In this document: positions 9,770 to 19,463 of the stretch, piece after piece
How the letters are laid out: every line of letters begins with the position of its first letter
How positions within the stretch are numbered: position 1 is the stretch's first letter
Source of the DNA: Amanita rubescens
Lineage: Eukaryota; Basidiomycota; Agaricomycetes; Agaricales; Amanitaceae
DNA length: 22,735 bases
Assembly (NCBI GenBank): GCA_015039365.1
Contig: WION01000724.1
Location: forward strand, 1 to 22,735
Reading direction: 5' to 3'
Made by a program: the position numbers and the translations under genes
The notes under the pieces: generated by a model
What the model was told of the DNA's origin: nothing
Seen by the model: only the letters and a program-made list of their open reading frames with translations
Databases searched by the model: none

Positions 9770-10154
9770 ATGTTCAGATCACTGCCTCGGTTTGCTCTCA
9801 TCTCAAATAGTCCCATTGCCGATCAGTCTCCATACCTCATCGCACGTAGGATCGAGGGTAATCTTCCCGTTTACGCGGACCTCCGGAACGGTGGGAAGCG
9901 CTGCATCATTCGCATCCGACATGTCGATGGCAATGCAAAAGTGCGTCGTGACTGTTGTCCATCATCTCCAATCCTGTCTAATATCGCGCCAGATACTCGC
10001 AAAGGAACTGAAAGAAACTTTGTTCGAAAAAAATTCGCCCGAGTATGAGCAAATGAAAATCGAAGTTATAATGGGAAAGACGCTCATGATCACGGGAGGC
10101 CAGGTGCATTGGAGGCGTCTCATTATGAATTGGCTCACAGAGAAGGGATTCTGA
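9770..10154 (+). CDS. IMG2: Mitochondrial large ribosomal subunit protein mL49 (Img2)
   Basis: Structural protein of the mitochondrial 54S/39S subunit, predicted 110 aa. Exons 9770-9940 and 9993-10154 are joined over a 52-nt intron. The N-terminus MFRSLPRFALISNSP is basic and lacks acidic residues, as expected for a mitochondrial targeting presequence. The mature part has the family signature RRIEGNLPVYADLRNGGKRC, IRIRHVDGNAK, LAKELKETLFEKNSPEYEQM and GKTLMITGGQVHWRRLIMNW, ending LTEKGF. Length and ending match fungal Img2 and human MRPL49. It lies 130 bp upstream of PDX1 on the same strand. Confidence 0.92.
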
Positions 10155-10284
10155 GCACGGATTGGACTCTATCCCTACAGCCAGTAGATTGTTGCCAACA
10201 CTTTGCCAGCAGTCTGCAAACATGTGTACACCGACGGATAATATGTATATCATGCGGAACACTGATTTCCGCAACTAAAAGATT

Positions 10285-11871
10285 ATGTCTGCCATTACTA
10301 CCACTCCCTCCGTCCAGACTCCCCCAGTTCCCCAGGGTGCTGGTACCGCATCCGCACCCACTATTGCCCCCGCGCGCACCCAGCGGGATGGCAGCAACAC
10401 TCTAGGGACCTTTGGGGTATGTCTATCATGTTATCTCATCACATCCACTCATTTTTCTCTAGGTTAAATCTGGCCTAGCTCAGATGCTAAAAGTATGATG
10501 TTATCTGACTCTGACTTCTGTTTGATTGTAAACTTCTGTTCAGGGAGGTGTCATCATGGACGTAACCAATGTAGAACAGGTTCGTGCTTCCCTCTTATCA
10601 GAGATCTCTATGAATCGGCGCATCCTATCAAGGCCCGAATTGCCGAGGAAGCTGGAGCATGTGCAGTAATGGCACTTGAACGAGTTCCTGCCGACATCAG
10701 AGCCCAAGGTGTGTATTTACATCAACTCACTAATCCAAATCTAATCAAATATGGTAGGCGGGGTCGCTAGAATGGTTTGCCCCATCTCACGCGCCCCAAT
10801 AATACGGTTGCTAAGTATATGCGTAGAGTGACCCTCGATTGATCAAAGAAATCATCGAAGCCGTGACCATCCCTGTCATGGCGAAAGTGCGGATCGGTCA
10901 TTTCGTCGAGGCTCAGGTTGGCAATATTTTTTATAATCTCATCTAATTTACCCATCAAGAGTGGCGTAACAGATTCTGCAGTCGATCGGAGTCGATTACA
11001 TCGACGAATCAGAAGTTCTTACACCTGCTGATGAAGAACACCACATCAATAAACATAACTTTAAGGTTCCTTTTGTTTGCGGCGCTCGAAACCTGGGCGA
11101 AGCATTACGCCGTATATCAGAGGGTGCGGCCTTCATTCGCACAAAAGGAGAGGCGGGAACGGGGAATGTGGTAGAAGCCGTTCGTCACACGCGTGCCGTT
11201 ACGAGCGAAATTAGAAAAGTCGGTTCTATGACCGAAGAGGAACTCTATGCCTATTCCAAGGAGATTCAAGCGCCATTCCACTTGCTGAAGGAGACTGCAA
11301 GGCTTAAAAAATTACCCGTCGTTAACTTTGCCGCTGGCGGCCTTGCCACCCCTGGTATGTTGTATCAAGCTAATTTTATCTCACATCTCACGCCATATAG
11401 CCGACGCCGCGCTCATGATGCAATTAGGTTGTGACGGAGGTAAAGTCTTATTTCCTGTGTTTCATGACGGATTTAACTAGTGATCCTAGTGTTTGTTGGG
11501 TCCGGTATTTTCAACGTAAGACCTCGGCTTTTATTATCTTTTAGTTCTGACAGGAGTCGTAGTCCGGGGATCCTGCGAAACGAGCGCGTGCTATCGTGCA
11601 AGCGGTATGTCCCTATGCCAAGTTTAACTGGCAGCTAATGAATTTCCTTCAGGTAACTCATTACAACAACCCCAAAATTCTAGCGGAGGTAATGTTCATG
11701 GCGAACGGCATATACACATCACTAACTAATCGTAGATATCTGAGGATCTGGGAGCCGCCATGGTCGGCCTTACCATGTGAGTGGTTCGTGATTGTCAAAT
11801 TAGTTATTGACAGCGACTTCTTCAGTGACAGCAACCTCAAGGGTGGACATATGGCAAAGAGGGGGTGGTGA
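10285..11871 (+). CDS. PDX1: Pyridoxal 5'-phosphate synthase subunit Pdx1/Snz
   Basis: Synthase subunit of the DXP-independent vitamin B6 pathway; it makes PLP from ribose 5-phosphate, glyceraldehyde 3-phosphate and ammonia supplied by Pdx2/Sno. Predicted 330 aa from 13 exons: 10285-10416, 10463-10492, 10544-10579, 10633-10708, 10758-10774 (17 nt), 10827-10916, 10973-11354, 11401-11439, 11490-11515, 11563-11604, 11653-11688, 11736-11776 and 11826-11871. D60 (GGVIMDV), K117 ([12 protein letters not shown]) and K185 ([13 protein letters not shown]) match D24, K81 and K149 of Bacillus PdxS with a constant offset of 36. The N-terminal ~40 residues are Thr/Pro/Ala-rich and likely disordered. The C-terminus GGHMAKRGW is family-typical. 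No PDX2 partner is in the window. Intron density is the highest here, one per about 25 codons. Confidence 0.95.
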
Positions 11872-11950
11872 TAGAATGGTCGTTTTATCATTATTGGCAT
11901 AGTCGCCGCTAGTTATTTTAGTTTTGGAACAATTAACTGGGCTCCGCCGA

Positions 11951-11958
11951 TGACGTCA
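11951..11958. promoter_or_regulatory. CRE/ATF octamer
   Basis: TGACGTCA is the perfect palindromic site of CREB/ATF-type bZIP factors (Atf1 in fungi). It lies 47 bp before the ATG at 12005 and 80 bp after the PDX1 stop, so it could serve the small + strand gene if that gene is real. Confidence 0.4.
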
Positions 11959-12004
11959 CTTTGCCGCGACGTTCAACCGTTACCCATGCAGCCCTGTCGC
12001 CGTC

Positions 12005-12204
12005 ATGTCTAATCAAGACACCCAGGAAAAAAAACTCAAAGATTTTATCAACGTACGTCTTTCGTACCGCGATCGGTTTCAAGTGGATTGCATGGCATAT
12101 GTTGCAGCAGGACCCTCAAGCAACCTACACGTTTGACACCGAGCGCGGCAGTTCCAAATCAGAACTTTGTAGAGAGACGGGTCCAAGCGCGAGAGATTGC
12201 ATAA
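12005..12204 (+). CDS. Possible small unrecognised protein
   Basis: From ATG 12005 the frame reads MSNQDTQEKKLKDFINVRLS up to a GT donor at 12063; joining to 12110 after a CAGCAG acceptor gives a protein-like tail, RLTPSAAVPNQNFVERRVQA, ending in TAA at 12202-12204. That model is about 50 aa, hydrophilic and charged. A different donor at 12053 with acceptor near 12107 gives another frame that runs to a GT at 12208. Neither product matches a family I know. Support comes only from the charged N-terminus, plausible splice sites and the upstream CRE; the gene may not exist. Confidence 0.25.
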
Positions 12205-12508
12205 CGGTAAGAATTCCGGTCAATTCGCAATGCACATTTCTTCTCAAGAAGAGAGACCGTTAGCTTCAGATGCAATCAACCAGATTATTTCAGGCCATGC
12301 AAGTACGTCCGCGGTGTACTATGTACTACTACTACTGATGGCTCACGGCGTCGTCCCCAAAGGATCAGGGTTTTTTCTGTGCCCTGCCGATGGACCCGGC
12401 CCGGACTTACATAGAATGCAAGCGTTTAATTTTGCCCAAAGAATAGCCTCACAGTCATTTCATAAACTTGTTACACGCTAGTTTTTTACTACCAAAAAAA
12501 AAAAGTGA

Positions 12509-14083
12509 TCAAGTTGCGAGAGGTGACTCGACCGGGACTGCATCGATACCAAACATTCCAACGCGCGCTCTTTCTAGATGACTGTCGGCAACCTTGCGGC
12601 GCGCTTCCGCAGCACGTAAATCGATTGTCGCCATATCCAACTCATGTAGGGCTCGTTTCGTATTTTTTGACAATTCAACACATTCTGCTCGCAGACTTGC
12701 GCGGTGGCTCTCTAGTCGAGCAATCTTTTACAAGAAAGAACTTTAGTTGGTAAGGCCTGTTCGATAAATCATCACGTCACCTCTGCATCCAACGACGCTG
12801 TTACGGGTGCTCGGTCGAGTCTGTTACTTCTTTTTGTATGAGGCTCGGTCAAATTGGGTGGGTCGTGAGGGCCGTGTGCAGGCCTTCCTGGCGGTGGGGG
12901 TCGACGTCCGCCATGTACACCGGTGGTATGGGTTGGTGGCGTCGCTCCAGGCGCTGAGAAAATTTTCGCGGCGTTGCGGGGACCCCTTGGAGGTGATCGA
13001 GATGTGCGCCTTGAATATTGTCCATCTCGCGTAGGTTGGTTACCCATATGGCGAGGTTGTCGAGGGGGAGAAGGTGTCCTTTCTCGCGTTTTTACATTCG
13101 CATCTTGTTGTGTTTGTGGTTCCCGTCTTGGAGATCGAGTTTCATTCTTATTGGACTCTACGTGTCGTGGAGATCGCTGAGCCACTGCAGGTGGGGGAAG
13201 CGAAGGCTTCTGTTCTAGCTTGTCACCCAAAGAAGTGTCTTTCGAGCGATGAACGCGATCGGGAACTGGTTGACTCGGTCCATTTTGGGTAGAGGGTGCT
13301 TCTGCCCTTTGTTCTGTCATTTTTGAGTTTTGCGCAATGGGCGGTCTATCATCAGGAGACTTGTGGGTAGGTTGGGCACGAATTGGGCTTCTTGACGCCC
13401 TCCTCTTGGAAGGAGAAGTTGGGGCATCCAAGGGTCTGGGACGGTTCGGGGATTCTCTGGAGTAATCATGTCTTCTTCGTTCTGGTGTTCTGGAGCGTGA
13501 ACGCGACCTTCTGCGCGGAGAACCTAAAAAAAAGTCTGTTTCAGTTTCATACAAGGTTTGCTTTGCCCTGGTGCACGCACGACCATCATTGTACATATGC
13601 CTTCTGCTTGGGGGTGGAGACCTGGAGTACCTAGGCCGGCGTGGGGGAGAGAATGGTCTTCTACTCCGTGGAGATCTAGAGCGATAGCGATCTAAAGACG
13701 GGATTAGTTTGTTGTCCAATAATAACGAATATGCACGGACCTGGACGTCGTGGAGAAAGGGGCCGGCGGGCTCGCCTATCGTCATGAGCAAAGTAAGTAT
13801 CACCTCGACCCCTGTCATATCTGAAGCGTTCTCTGTCATCTTCTCTTCCTCTTGGTACACGATCCCAATTTCGCCTATCCCAGTCTCTGTCTCTATGCCT
13901 GTCTCCGTACCTGTCATCGTCCCGGCGGTCATAGGAAGCTACGTATGAGTCCATCGGTCTGGTACGTGGATGAACATAAGGTCTGTCATCTTGCGAAAGA
14001 CGTCGAGGGCGGCGTCTGTCTTCGTCGTCCTTTCCCGGGGGCGGCGGAGGCGAGGAAACGGGTTTTGGAGGAAGGCTGGCCAT
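12509..14083 (-). CDS. RS-rich protein with C-terminal coiled coil
   Basis: Predicted 469 aa. Exons on the minus strand: 14083-13741, 13691-13584, 13523-12781 and 12724-12509, with introns of 49, 60 and 56 nt; the frame closes exactly. It starts MASLPPKPVSSPPPPP, then has an Arg/Asp/Tyr-rich region (DRYGDRHRDRDWDRRNWDR), then RS/SP repeats (DRYRSRSPRSRRPFSPPRR, SPRRRSRSRSRTPERRR) resembling splicing-related SR proteins. No RRM was seen. The last exon changes character completely: a predicted helical, heptad-like segment (AEIARLESHRASLRAECVEL to AEARRKVADSHLERARVGMF). A nuclear RNA-processing role is likely from the RS content, but the exact family is not recognised. It is head to head with cyclin L, whose kinase partners phosphorylate RS domains in other organisms. 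Confidence 0.82.
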
Positions 14084-14112
14084 GGTAACGCCAAACACGC
14101 GCAAACACGTCC
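14084..14112. promoter_or_regulatory. 29-bp gap between divergent start codons
   Basis: The ATGs of the RS-rich gene (minus, 14083) and cyclin L (plus, 14113) are separated by only 29 bp. No TATA box fits between them. Each 5' leader and core promoter must therefore overlap the coding region of the other gene, unless a gene starts further in. Confidence 0.6.
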
Positions 14113-15106
14113 ATGTCCACTTCTCTCTATCCCCTCGCCTCACTTGCACAGATCGAGAAATCACCCTCGCGCGAAGATGGAATTCCAAAGGAAGTGGAAG
14201 AGGATCTCAGAGCCTATGGTTGCAAGCTGATTCACCAAGCTGGGATACTTTTGAAACAGTCAGTACATGTATATATATCTAAATATATGTATATGCGATT
14301 CATCGCTTCGATAGGAAACAAGTCGCGGTTGCGACAGCCCAAATTCTGTTCCAACGATTCTGGTTTGTCACATCGATGAAACAATTTGGAGTGGGGGTAA
14401 GAAGGGTCACTGTTTACATTTGAGAAGATATACTAAACGTGCCAGGACATCGGCATGGGAGCCTTGTATTTAGCGTCGAAATTGGAAGAGTGTCCGTTGC
14501 GGATGCGCGATCTGATAAACATCTACGACCTTCTTCTGCAGCGCGCCAACCACTATTTGAATTCGAAGGATGATCAAGAGTTCAAGTACGACCCAATGTC
14601 GTATTTTGGCACTACGTTTTATGACCTAAAAGACGCGTTGGTGGTTGCGGAGATGCAGATTTTGAAGCGATTGGGATTCAACGTGCAGGTGGCTCTGCCG
14701 TATGACACGTTGATCAACTATCTGAGAGTGCTGGGACTGATCCATCGGGATGACTTTTGTCGGCTTGCATGGGGTTATCTGAATGACGGGTGAGTAGATG
14801 ATGGCTATGAGGGTGATAGATATCTCGACTGAGAACGCGAACAGACTGCAAACGCCAGTATACGTGTTGTATCAAAATCCGACGATTGTGAGCGCTGCGA
14901 TATTGTTGAGCGAACGGCAAGTTGGAGTTGGTTTGCCTAGTGGATGGTGGGAGTTATTTGACGCTGAATGGGAGGATATGTGGAGTGTGTGTGGTTACAT
15001 CATGCGACTCTATCGAACTCGGAGTGAAGAAGAGACTCGAGCTACGATGGCGATCGTCCGCAAGCACGACCTCAGACGCCAGTTTCCCACGCCTAAACAT
15101 GCTTGA
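14113..15106 (+). CDS. Cyclin L
   Basis: Transcription/splicing cyclin, predicted 277 aa; in other eukaryotes cyclin L activates CDK11-type kinases and acts on pre-mRNA splicing. Exons: 14113-14258, 14315-14396, 14446-14789 and 14845-15106. The first cyclin box runs from EEDLRAYGCKLIHQAGILLK through QVAVATAQILFQRFWFVTS and MGALYLASKLEECPLRMRDL; the second includes LRVLGLIHRDDFCRLAWGYL and LQTPVYVLYQNPTIVSAAIL. The order and spacing match human CCNL1 without its C-terminal RS tail; the protein ends soon after the second fold at PTPKHA. The start MSTSLYPLASLAQIEKSP is the conserved fungal N-terminus. The missing RS tail is interesting next to a separate RS-rich gene. Its stop overlaps the start of the downstream SRP-receptor gene. 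Confidence 0.92.
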
Positions 15107-17637
15107 TCTCTGCTCCATCTCTCACAAGGGCGGCATCGTCCTTTGGTCTCGCGCTTTCACTCCTGACGCTCACCGCCTCGCTGTGTCCCCTGCGTCTCCA
15201 ATAAACTCTCTTGTCAGAGACGCTCTCGTCGAGGGTCGATCATCAGACGAAAAGTACGAAAAGGATGGCTATGCCGTCAACTGGACTTTTCTCAACGAGC
15301 TTGATCTCATCTTCGTAGTATGTTCTGCCCCTGTACTTTCCACATCCAATACGAGCCCTTTTAGGTAGCCTACCAGCGTATTCTCCAGCTCACTTACGTC
15401 GACGAGCTTCTCAGCGCCATAAAAACCCTCTTTGTCAAGCAGTTTGAACCCTTCTTGACCGCTTTCGTTGCTTCTCTCCACGCAGCTGTTGGCCCCGTCA
15501 ATTGGAATTTTGCTGAAGCACTGGAAGGGTGGGATTCCTTGTTCGATGCGCTCATAAAAGAATTAGAGGACAAGGCTGCGCAGGTTAGTAATATCTAGCT
15601 CCACGCTCCACTCTCCATCTTTATCAACTTGACAGCAACGCAAATCTCGATTACGCGTACCGTTACGTGCTACCGTAGAAACACCTTCACCGCCGTCAGA
15701 TGACCAGAGTACCGGTATGTGTTTGCGTCTCTCGCTTGAAGCACCAACGTGGACACACCCTTTTCCAGAACCAACAGTCAATCCAGATTTACCCAACGAC
15801 GAACAGCAGATAGCTCGCAAAATAGAAGCACTCAAGAACAGGTTCCGCGGTCAAGGTCGACGAAGGGGGAGAGGTGGTAGGCCGGAGACTCCTGGAAGTG
15901 GGAGAGATAGTGTGCCCAATTCAGAGTGAGTATGCAGATCATCCACTTGTACATATTCAAACGATTGGTTTAGCTCTGAATCCACCCCGAAACGAAAGTC
16001 GACGGCAAAACCACAAAGAAAATGGGGTGACCAACCGCCCTCGGAAACAGAGATGGCATCCCTCGACTTTAGCGTAGACAAGTCCATCTCTGATGATAAC
16101 AATACGCATCCTCATGACGTCCAAAACTTGGTTAACCAATCGTCCTTTGGCACAAGAACTCGCGATGGGTTTTACGAAGTGAAGGATTGGGAGTTTAACA
16201 AAGAAAAGCAGATCATTGCCCAGGCTTTGACTGCGAAAGAATCTGTAGCCGCTTCCACTTCAAGTTCTCTCGGTGCACTTGGATCTCTTTTTGCGAGATT
16301 AACTGGCTCCAAAATCCTCACCGAGAAGGACCTACAGCCGGTTTTAGAGGGTATGAAACAACACCTCATGAAGAAAAATGTTGCAAGAGAGATATCTGAA
16401 AAGATTTGTGAGAGTGTCGGTAAAAGCCTGATTGGTAAAAAGGTCGGAGGTTTTCAAAGTGATTAATTTATTCTCCCCTTTCGCATTCAATGTCATTAAT
16501 GTGTGTGCAGCCACCAACGCTGCTGTTCGGATGGCATTGTCAAGCTCATTGACTCAGATACTCACACCCAAGACGTCGACGGATCTCTTGTTGTCAATTC
16601 GAACCAAATTATCTTCCCCCTTGCCATCCACGCAACAACGGTTGCCCTACAGCATCGCGTTTGTAGGAGTCAATGGCGTCGGAAAAAGTACAAATTTATC
16701 AAAAGTCTGCTTTTGGCTCATTCAAAACGGTCTCCGTGTCCTCATTGCCGCATGCGACACGTTCCGGTAACTCTCGCTTGTCTATTTGCTGTGCATCGAC
16801 TTGACAACCATACTTTACAGGAGTGGCGCCGTTGAACAGCTCAGGGTTCACGTCCGAAACCTTAGTATGCTAGGTGTCAATGGTGCGACTGATAGCAAAG
16901 GACGAGTAGAGCTATTTGAACGTGGCTATGGAAAAGACGCGGCAGGTATTGCCAAAGAAGCTATCACATATGGTAAGGGAATCTCTTTCCTTATGCTCAA
17001 TCTAACTCTGCATGGTTAAGCTGGGCAGAATGACTTTGATGTTGTATTGATTGACACAGCTGGCCGGATGCAGGATAACGAGGTAAAGTTGCACAGCCGC
17101 CTGGATACTGTGTATCCCGCTGATTGATTGATAATATAGCCATTGATGCGGGCCTTGGCCAAGGTAAGCAAGCGAATCTCCAAAAGGAAAACCGATGGGA
17201 AATTGACCTGTTCGGTTAGTTGGTAGCAGTTAACACTCCAGACAAGATCATTTTCGTTGGAGAGGCGTTGGTCGGAAATGAGGCTGTAGATCAATTGCAG
17301 AAATTTGATCGTGCCCTTCGTGATTTTTCCTCTTCAACTGGTATTAGCAAGGAACGCGGCATTGATGGTATGCTTGTGACCAAATGGGATACTGTCGATG
17401 ATAAAGTGGGTTCTTATACACGCTCACAAAAAGTGGCTAAAGTGATATTTAAATAGGTCGGGGCTGCCCTTTCCATGACATATGTTACGGGACAACCCAT
17501 CATTTTTGTTGGCTGCGGGCAGGTACGTATACAGTACAGCCTTTTTCCGCCGCATTTTTTGACACCCCCGACAGACGTACACCGATCTGAGGCAACTTCG
17601 AGTGGCGAACGTCGTTCAAGCTATTCTCGGCGATTAA
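15099..17637 (+). CDS. SRP101: Signal recognition particle receptor subunit alpha
   Basis: GTPase docking the SRP-ribosome complex on the ER membrane, predicted 655 aa (human SRPRA about 638). Exons: 15099-15317, 15365-15583, 15636-15714, 15769-15925, 15974-16458, 16511-16766, 16821-16972, 17021-17082, 17140-17163 (24 nt), 17220-17405, 17457-17522 and 17575-17637. The N-terminal longin-like SRX domain begins MLDLCSISHKGGIVLWSRAF and includes RILQLTYVDELLSAIKTLF; it binds SRbeta. A charged linker (RFRGQGRRRGRGG) follows, then the NG domain: P-loop GVNGVGKST (439-447), DTFRSGAVEQL, FERGYGKDAAGIAKEA, DTAGRMQDNE, TKWDTVDDKVG and the closing GQTYTDLRQL. The exon 7/8 acceptor at 17020 is required, because the later CAG would bring a stop. 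The start is fixed by homology and lies within cyclin L codons. Confidence 0.95.
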
Positions 17638-17744
17638 GCATGAGAGGATAAATAATACATCTCTACGTATACTAAATATTCCACAAGGATAACAAATGTT
17701 CCAAATACATATATATGCTGCTACAAGAAGTGTCCACGATATAA

Positions 17745-18371
17745 TTATCCTGAATGAGTCCGTCGCTTTTCGTAAAATGGGCTGGGTTGGTACGTTCCTA
17801 GGTCATATATAGGTAGGGTATCATCATATCCCGTGGGTACGGCATGAAATAAAGAAGCATGTCGTGACGTAAGAAATTCAGCAGATGCTGGTGTCCGTTT
17901 TTTGCGACGATAACGTGCAAATATCAAGGCCGCCAATATGACGATTAAAAAGGCGGCTAGGGCGCCTAATACGCCAGCCACGGTGACACCTGTCGCGTTG
18001 TCAGAGTTTGAGCTTGTGGTGGTGGTGGTAGTGATAGCAGTAGTGCTCGGTATGGGGATGGTCGATAGACTGCTGCTTGGTATGGTGGTACTACTGCTCG
18101 GTATGGTGGTGGTGGTGCTATACCATATTGAGGTGGTACTGCTCGATGCGAGGCTCAATGTGGCAATACTGCTCGTTGCAGGGATGCTATTGGTGATGAT
18201 ACTCGATGTAGAGCTGCTGAAGGGTAGAGAAGTAGTAGAAGGGGTGGCATCGACTGCGGTGGGAACAGGAGTGGAGGTGGGTATGAAGCTGTTGGGTGGT
18301 ACTTTTGCGTTAACATGAAGCATCGCGGAGAGGAGCTGAGTCATTGCAGGAGAAGTTTGAAGGGAGGACAT
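17745..18371 (-). CDS. Mucin-like single-pass membrane protein
   Basis: Intronless 208-aa frame. Residues about 30-125 are extremely Ser/Thr-rich with Pro and Ile (for example STTTTIPSSSTTIPSSSLST), as in O-glycosylated cell-surface stalks, with one NAT sequon at about 125. A transmembrane helix spans about 129-151 (VTVAGVLGALAAFLIVILAA), followed by the basic stop-transfer RYRRKKR and a 50-residue tail containing GYDDTLPIYDLGTYQPSPFY. Overall it resembles fungal wall-sensor or Mid2-like architecture, but no clear N-terminal signal peptide is seen; MTQLLSAMLHV is only weakly hydrophobic. An unseen 5' exon or a signal-anchor topology could explain this. Function unknown. Divergent from glyoxalase II, 48 bp between start codons. 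Confidence 0.7.
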   Translation of the reverse strand: MSSLQTSPAMTQLLSAMLHVNAKVPPNSFIPTSTPVPTAVDATPSTTSLPFSSSTSSIITNSIPATSSIATLSLASSSTTSIWYSTTTTIPSSSTTIPSSSLSTIPIPSTTAITTTTTTSSNSDNATGVTVAGVLGALAAFLIVILAALIFARYRRKKRTPASAEFLTSRHASLFHAVPTGYDDTLPIYDLGTYQPSPFYEKRRTHSG

Positions 18372-18419
18372 GAGTGAAGGGAGACATCAAGTAGTGAGCT
18401 GTGCAAAAACGGGAGTGGC

Positions 18420-19463
18420 ATGTCTGCTGTTAAGTTTCTCCGGCGATTCAGAGCCATGAAGGTCATTCCCGTACCCGTCCGACAGGATAACTATTCCTAC
18501 CTCCTCATCGACGATGAATCAAAAAATGCTGCTGCAGTTGACCCATTCGACCTTCCAAAGCTAGAAGCAACAGCTGCTTACCTTGGTGTCCACATCGTCG
18601 CCAACATCACCACTCACCACCATTTTGACCACAGCGGTGGAAATAAGGTAGTTTTCCATTTTCCTTCCATTTTCCAACGCTTCCCATTGACGTCTTCTTG
18701 CTCGGCAGGAATTTGTACGTCAAAGTGTGACCCTTTTTTCTATATATGTTTCACAGTTATCACAGGCGCTCAAGTATCCCTCGGCGCCCATTTACGGTGG
18801 AAGCGACAAAATCCCTGCTTTGACGAACCTCGTCAAGGACAAGGATGAGTTTACCATCGGTCGTAACATTCATATCAGGTCGGTACATCAACCCCATCTT
18901 TTTTTTTTTGCCCAACCTAACGACCGCGTCTCCGGCAGGTGTTTAGCGACTCCCTGCCACACTCAAGATTCTATCTGCTACTACGTTACCGATAAAGCTG
19001 ACTCTTCCTACCCGGGTGGCGTGTTCACTGGGGATACCTTGTTCATCGGCGGTAACGGCCGATTCTTTGAGGGCACCGGACAAGAGATGCACAATGCGCT
19101 CTCTTACCTTGCCACTCTCCCCAACAAAACGATCGTGTACAATGGCCACGAATATACGGCGGGGAACGTGGCTTTCTCCAAGTCCGTCGATCCAGAGAAC
19201 CCCGCTATCGTCAGGTTGGACACTTTGACCAAAGAGAATAAAATGACGACTGGTTTGACGACAATCGGTGATGAGAAACAATGGAACGTCTTTATGCGTT
19301 TGAAAAGTGACGCCGTCATGTAAGCTTTCAGCGTTGTCCCAAGATGGCTCAAATGTCAATTTTCTCCCTCCCATCTAGGCAAGCGACTGGCGCCGGACCA
19401 GATGCTTCTGACGGCCAAATTATGGATATTCTCCGCGAGCTCAAGAACACCTTTCGCGGGTAA
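18420..19463 (+). CDS. GLO2: Glyoxalase II (hydroxyacylglutathione hydrolase)
   Basis: Hydrolyses S-D-lactoylglutathione to D-lactate and glutathione, the second step of methylglyoxal detoxification. Predicted 270 aa. Exons: 18420-18647, 18709-18714 (6 nt), 18766-18878, 18939-19319 and 19379-19463. Metal ligands: H66, H68, D70 and H71 in TTHHHFDHSGG, the His of LATPCHT, the Asp of FTGDTLFIGGNGRFFEGTGQ and the His of YNGHEYTAGNV, so the binuclear metallo-beta-lactamase site is complete. The 6-nt exon (GAATTT, Glu-Phe) is in phase 0; with it the GGN to YGG spacing equals that of human HAGH, without it two residues are missing. The first 12 residues (MSAVKFLRRFRA) are basic and precede a second Met at the usual cytosolic start, suggesting dual mitochondrial and cytosolic forms. 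Confidence 0.94.

Larger units (their letters stand above)
11872..12508. other. Gap between PDX1 and the RS-rich gene, uncertain coding content
   Basis: Contains the 3' flank of PDX1, a perfect CRE octamer (11951-11958), a possible small + strand gene from 12005, and the 3' flank of the minus-strand RS-rich gene with an A-run at 12494-12504. The open + strand frame at 12230-12481 has no family likeness and may be chance. Confidence 0.45.

Noticed and set aside
12722..13500. Several + strand open frames of 60-85 codons over the RS-rich gene
   Set aside because: They are antisense shadows of a GC-rich Arg/Ser/Pro coding exon that continues unbroken for 743 nt on the minus strand.
17938..18318. 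Hydrophobic Val/Leu-rich + strand frame
   Set aside because: It is the antisense reading of the Ser/Thr-rich mucin-like repeat, which naturally yields GTN and CTN codons; no start context or family supports it.
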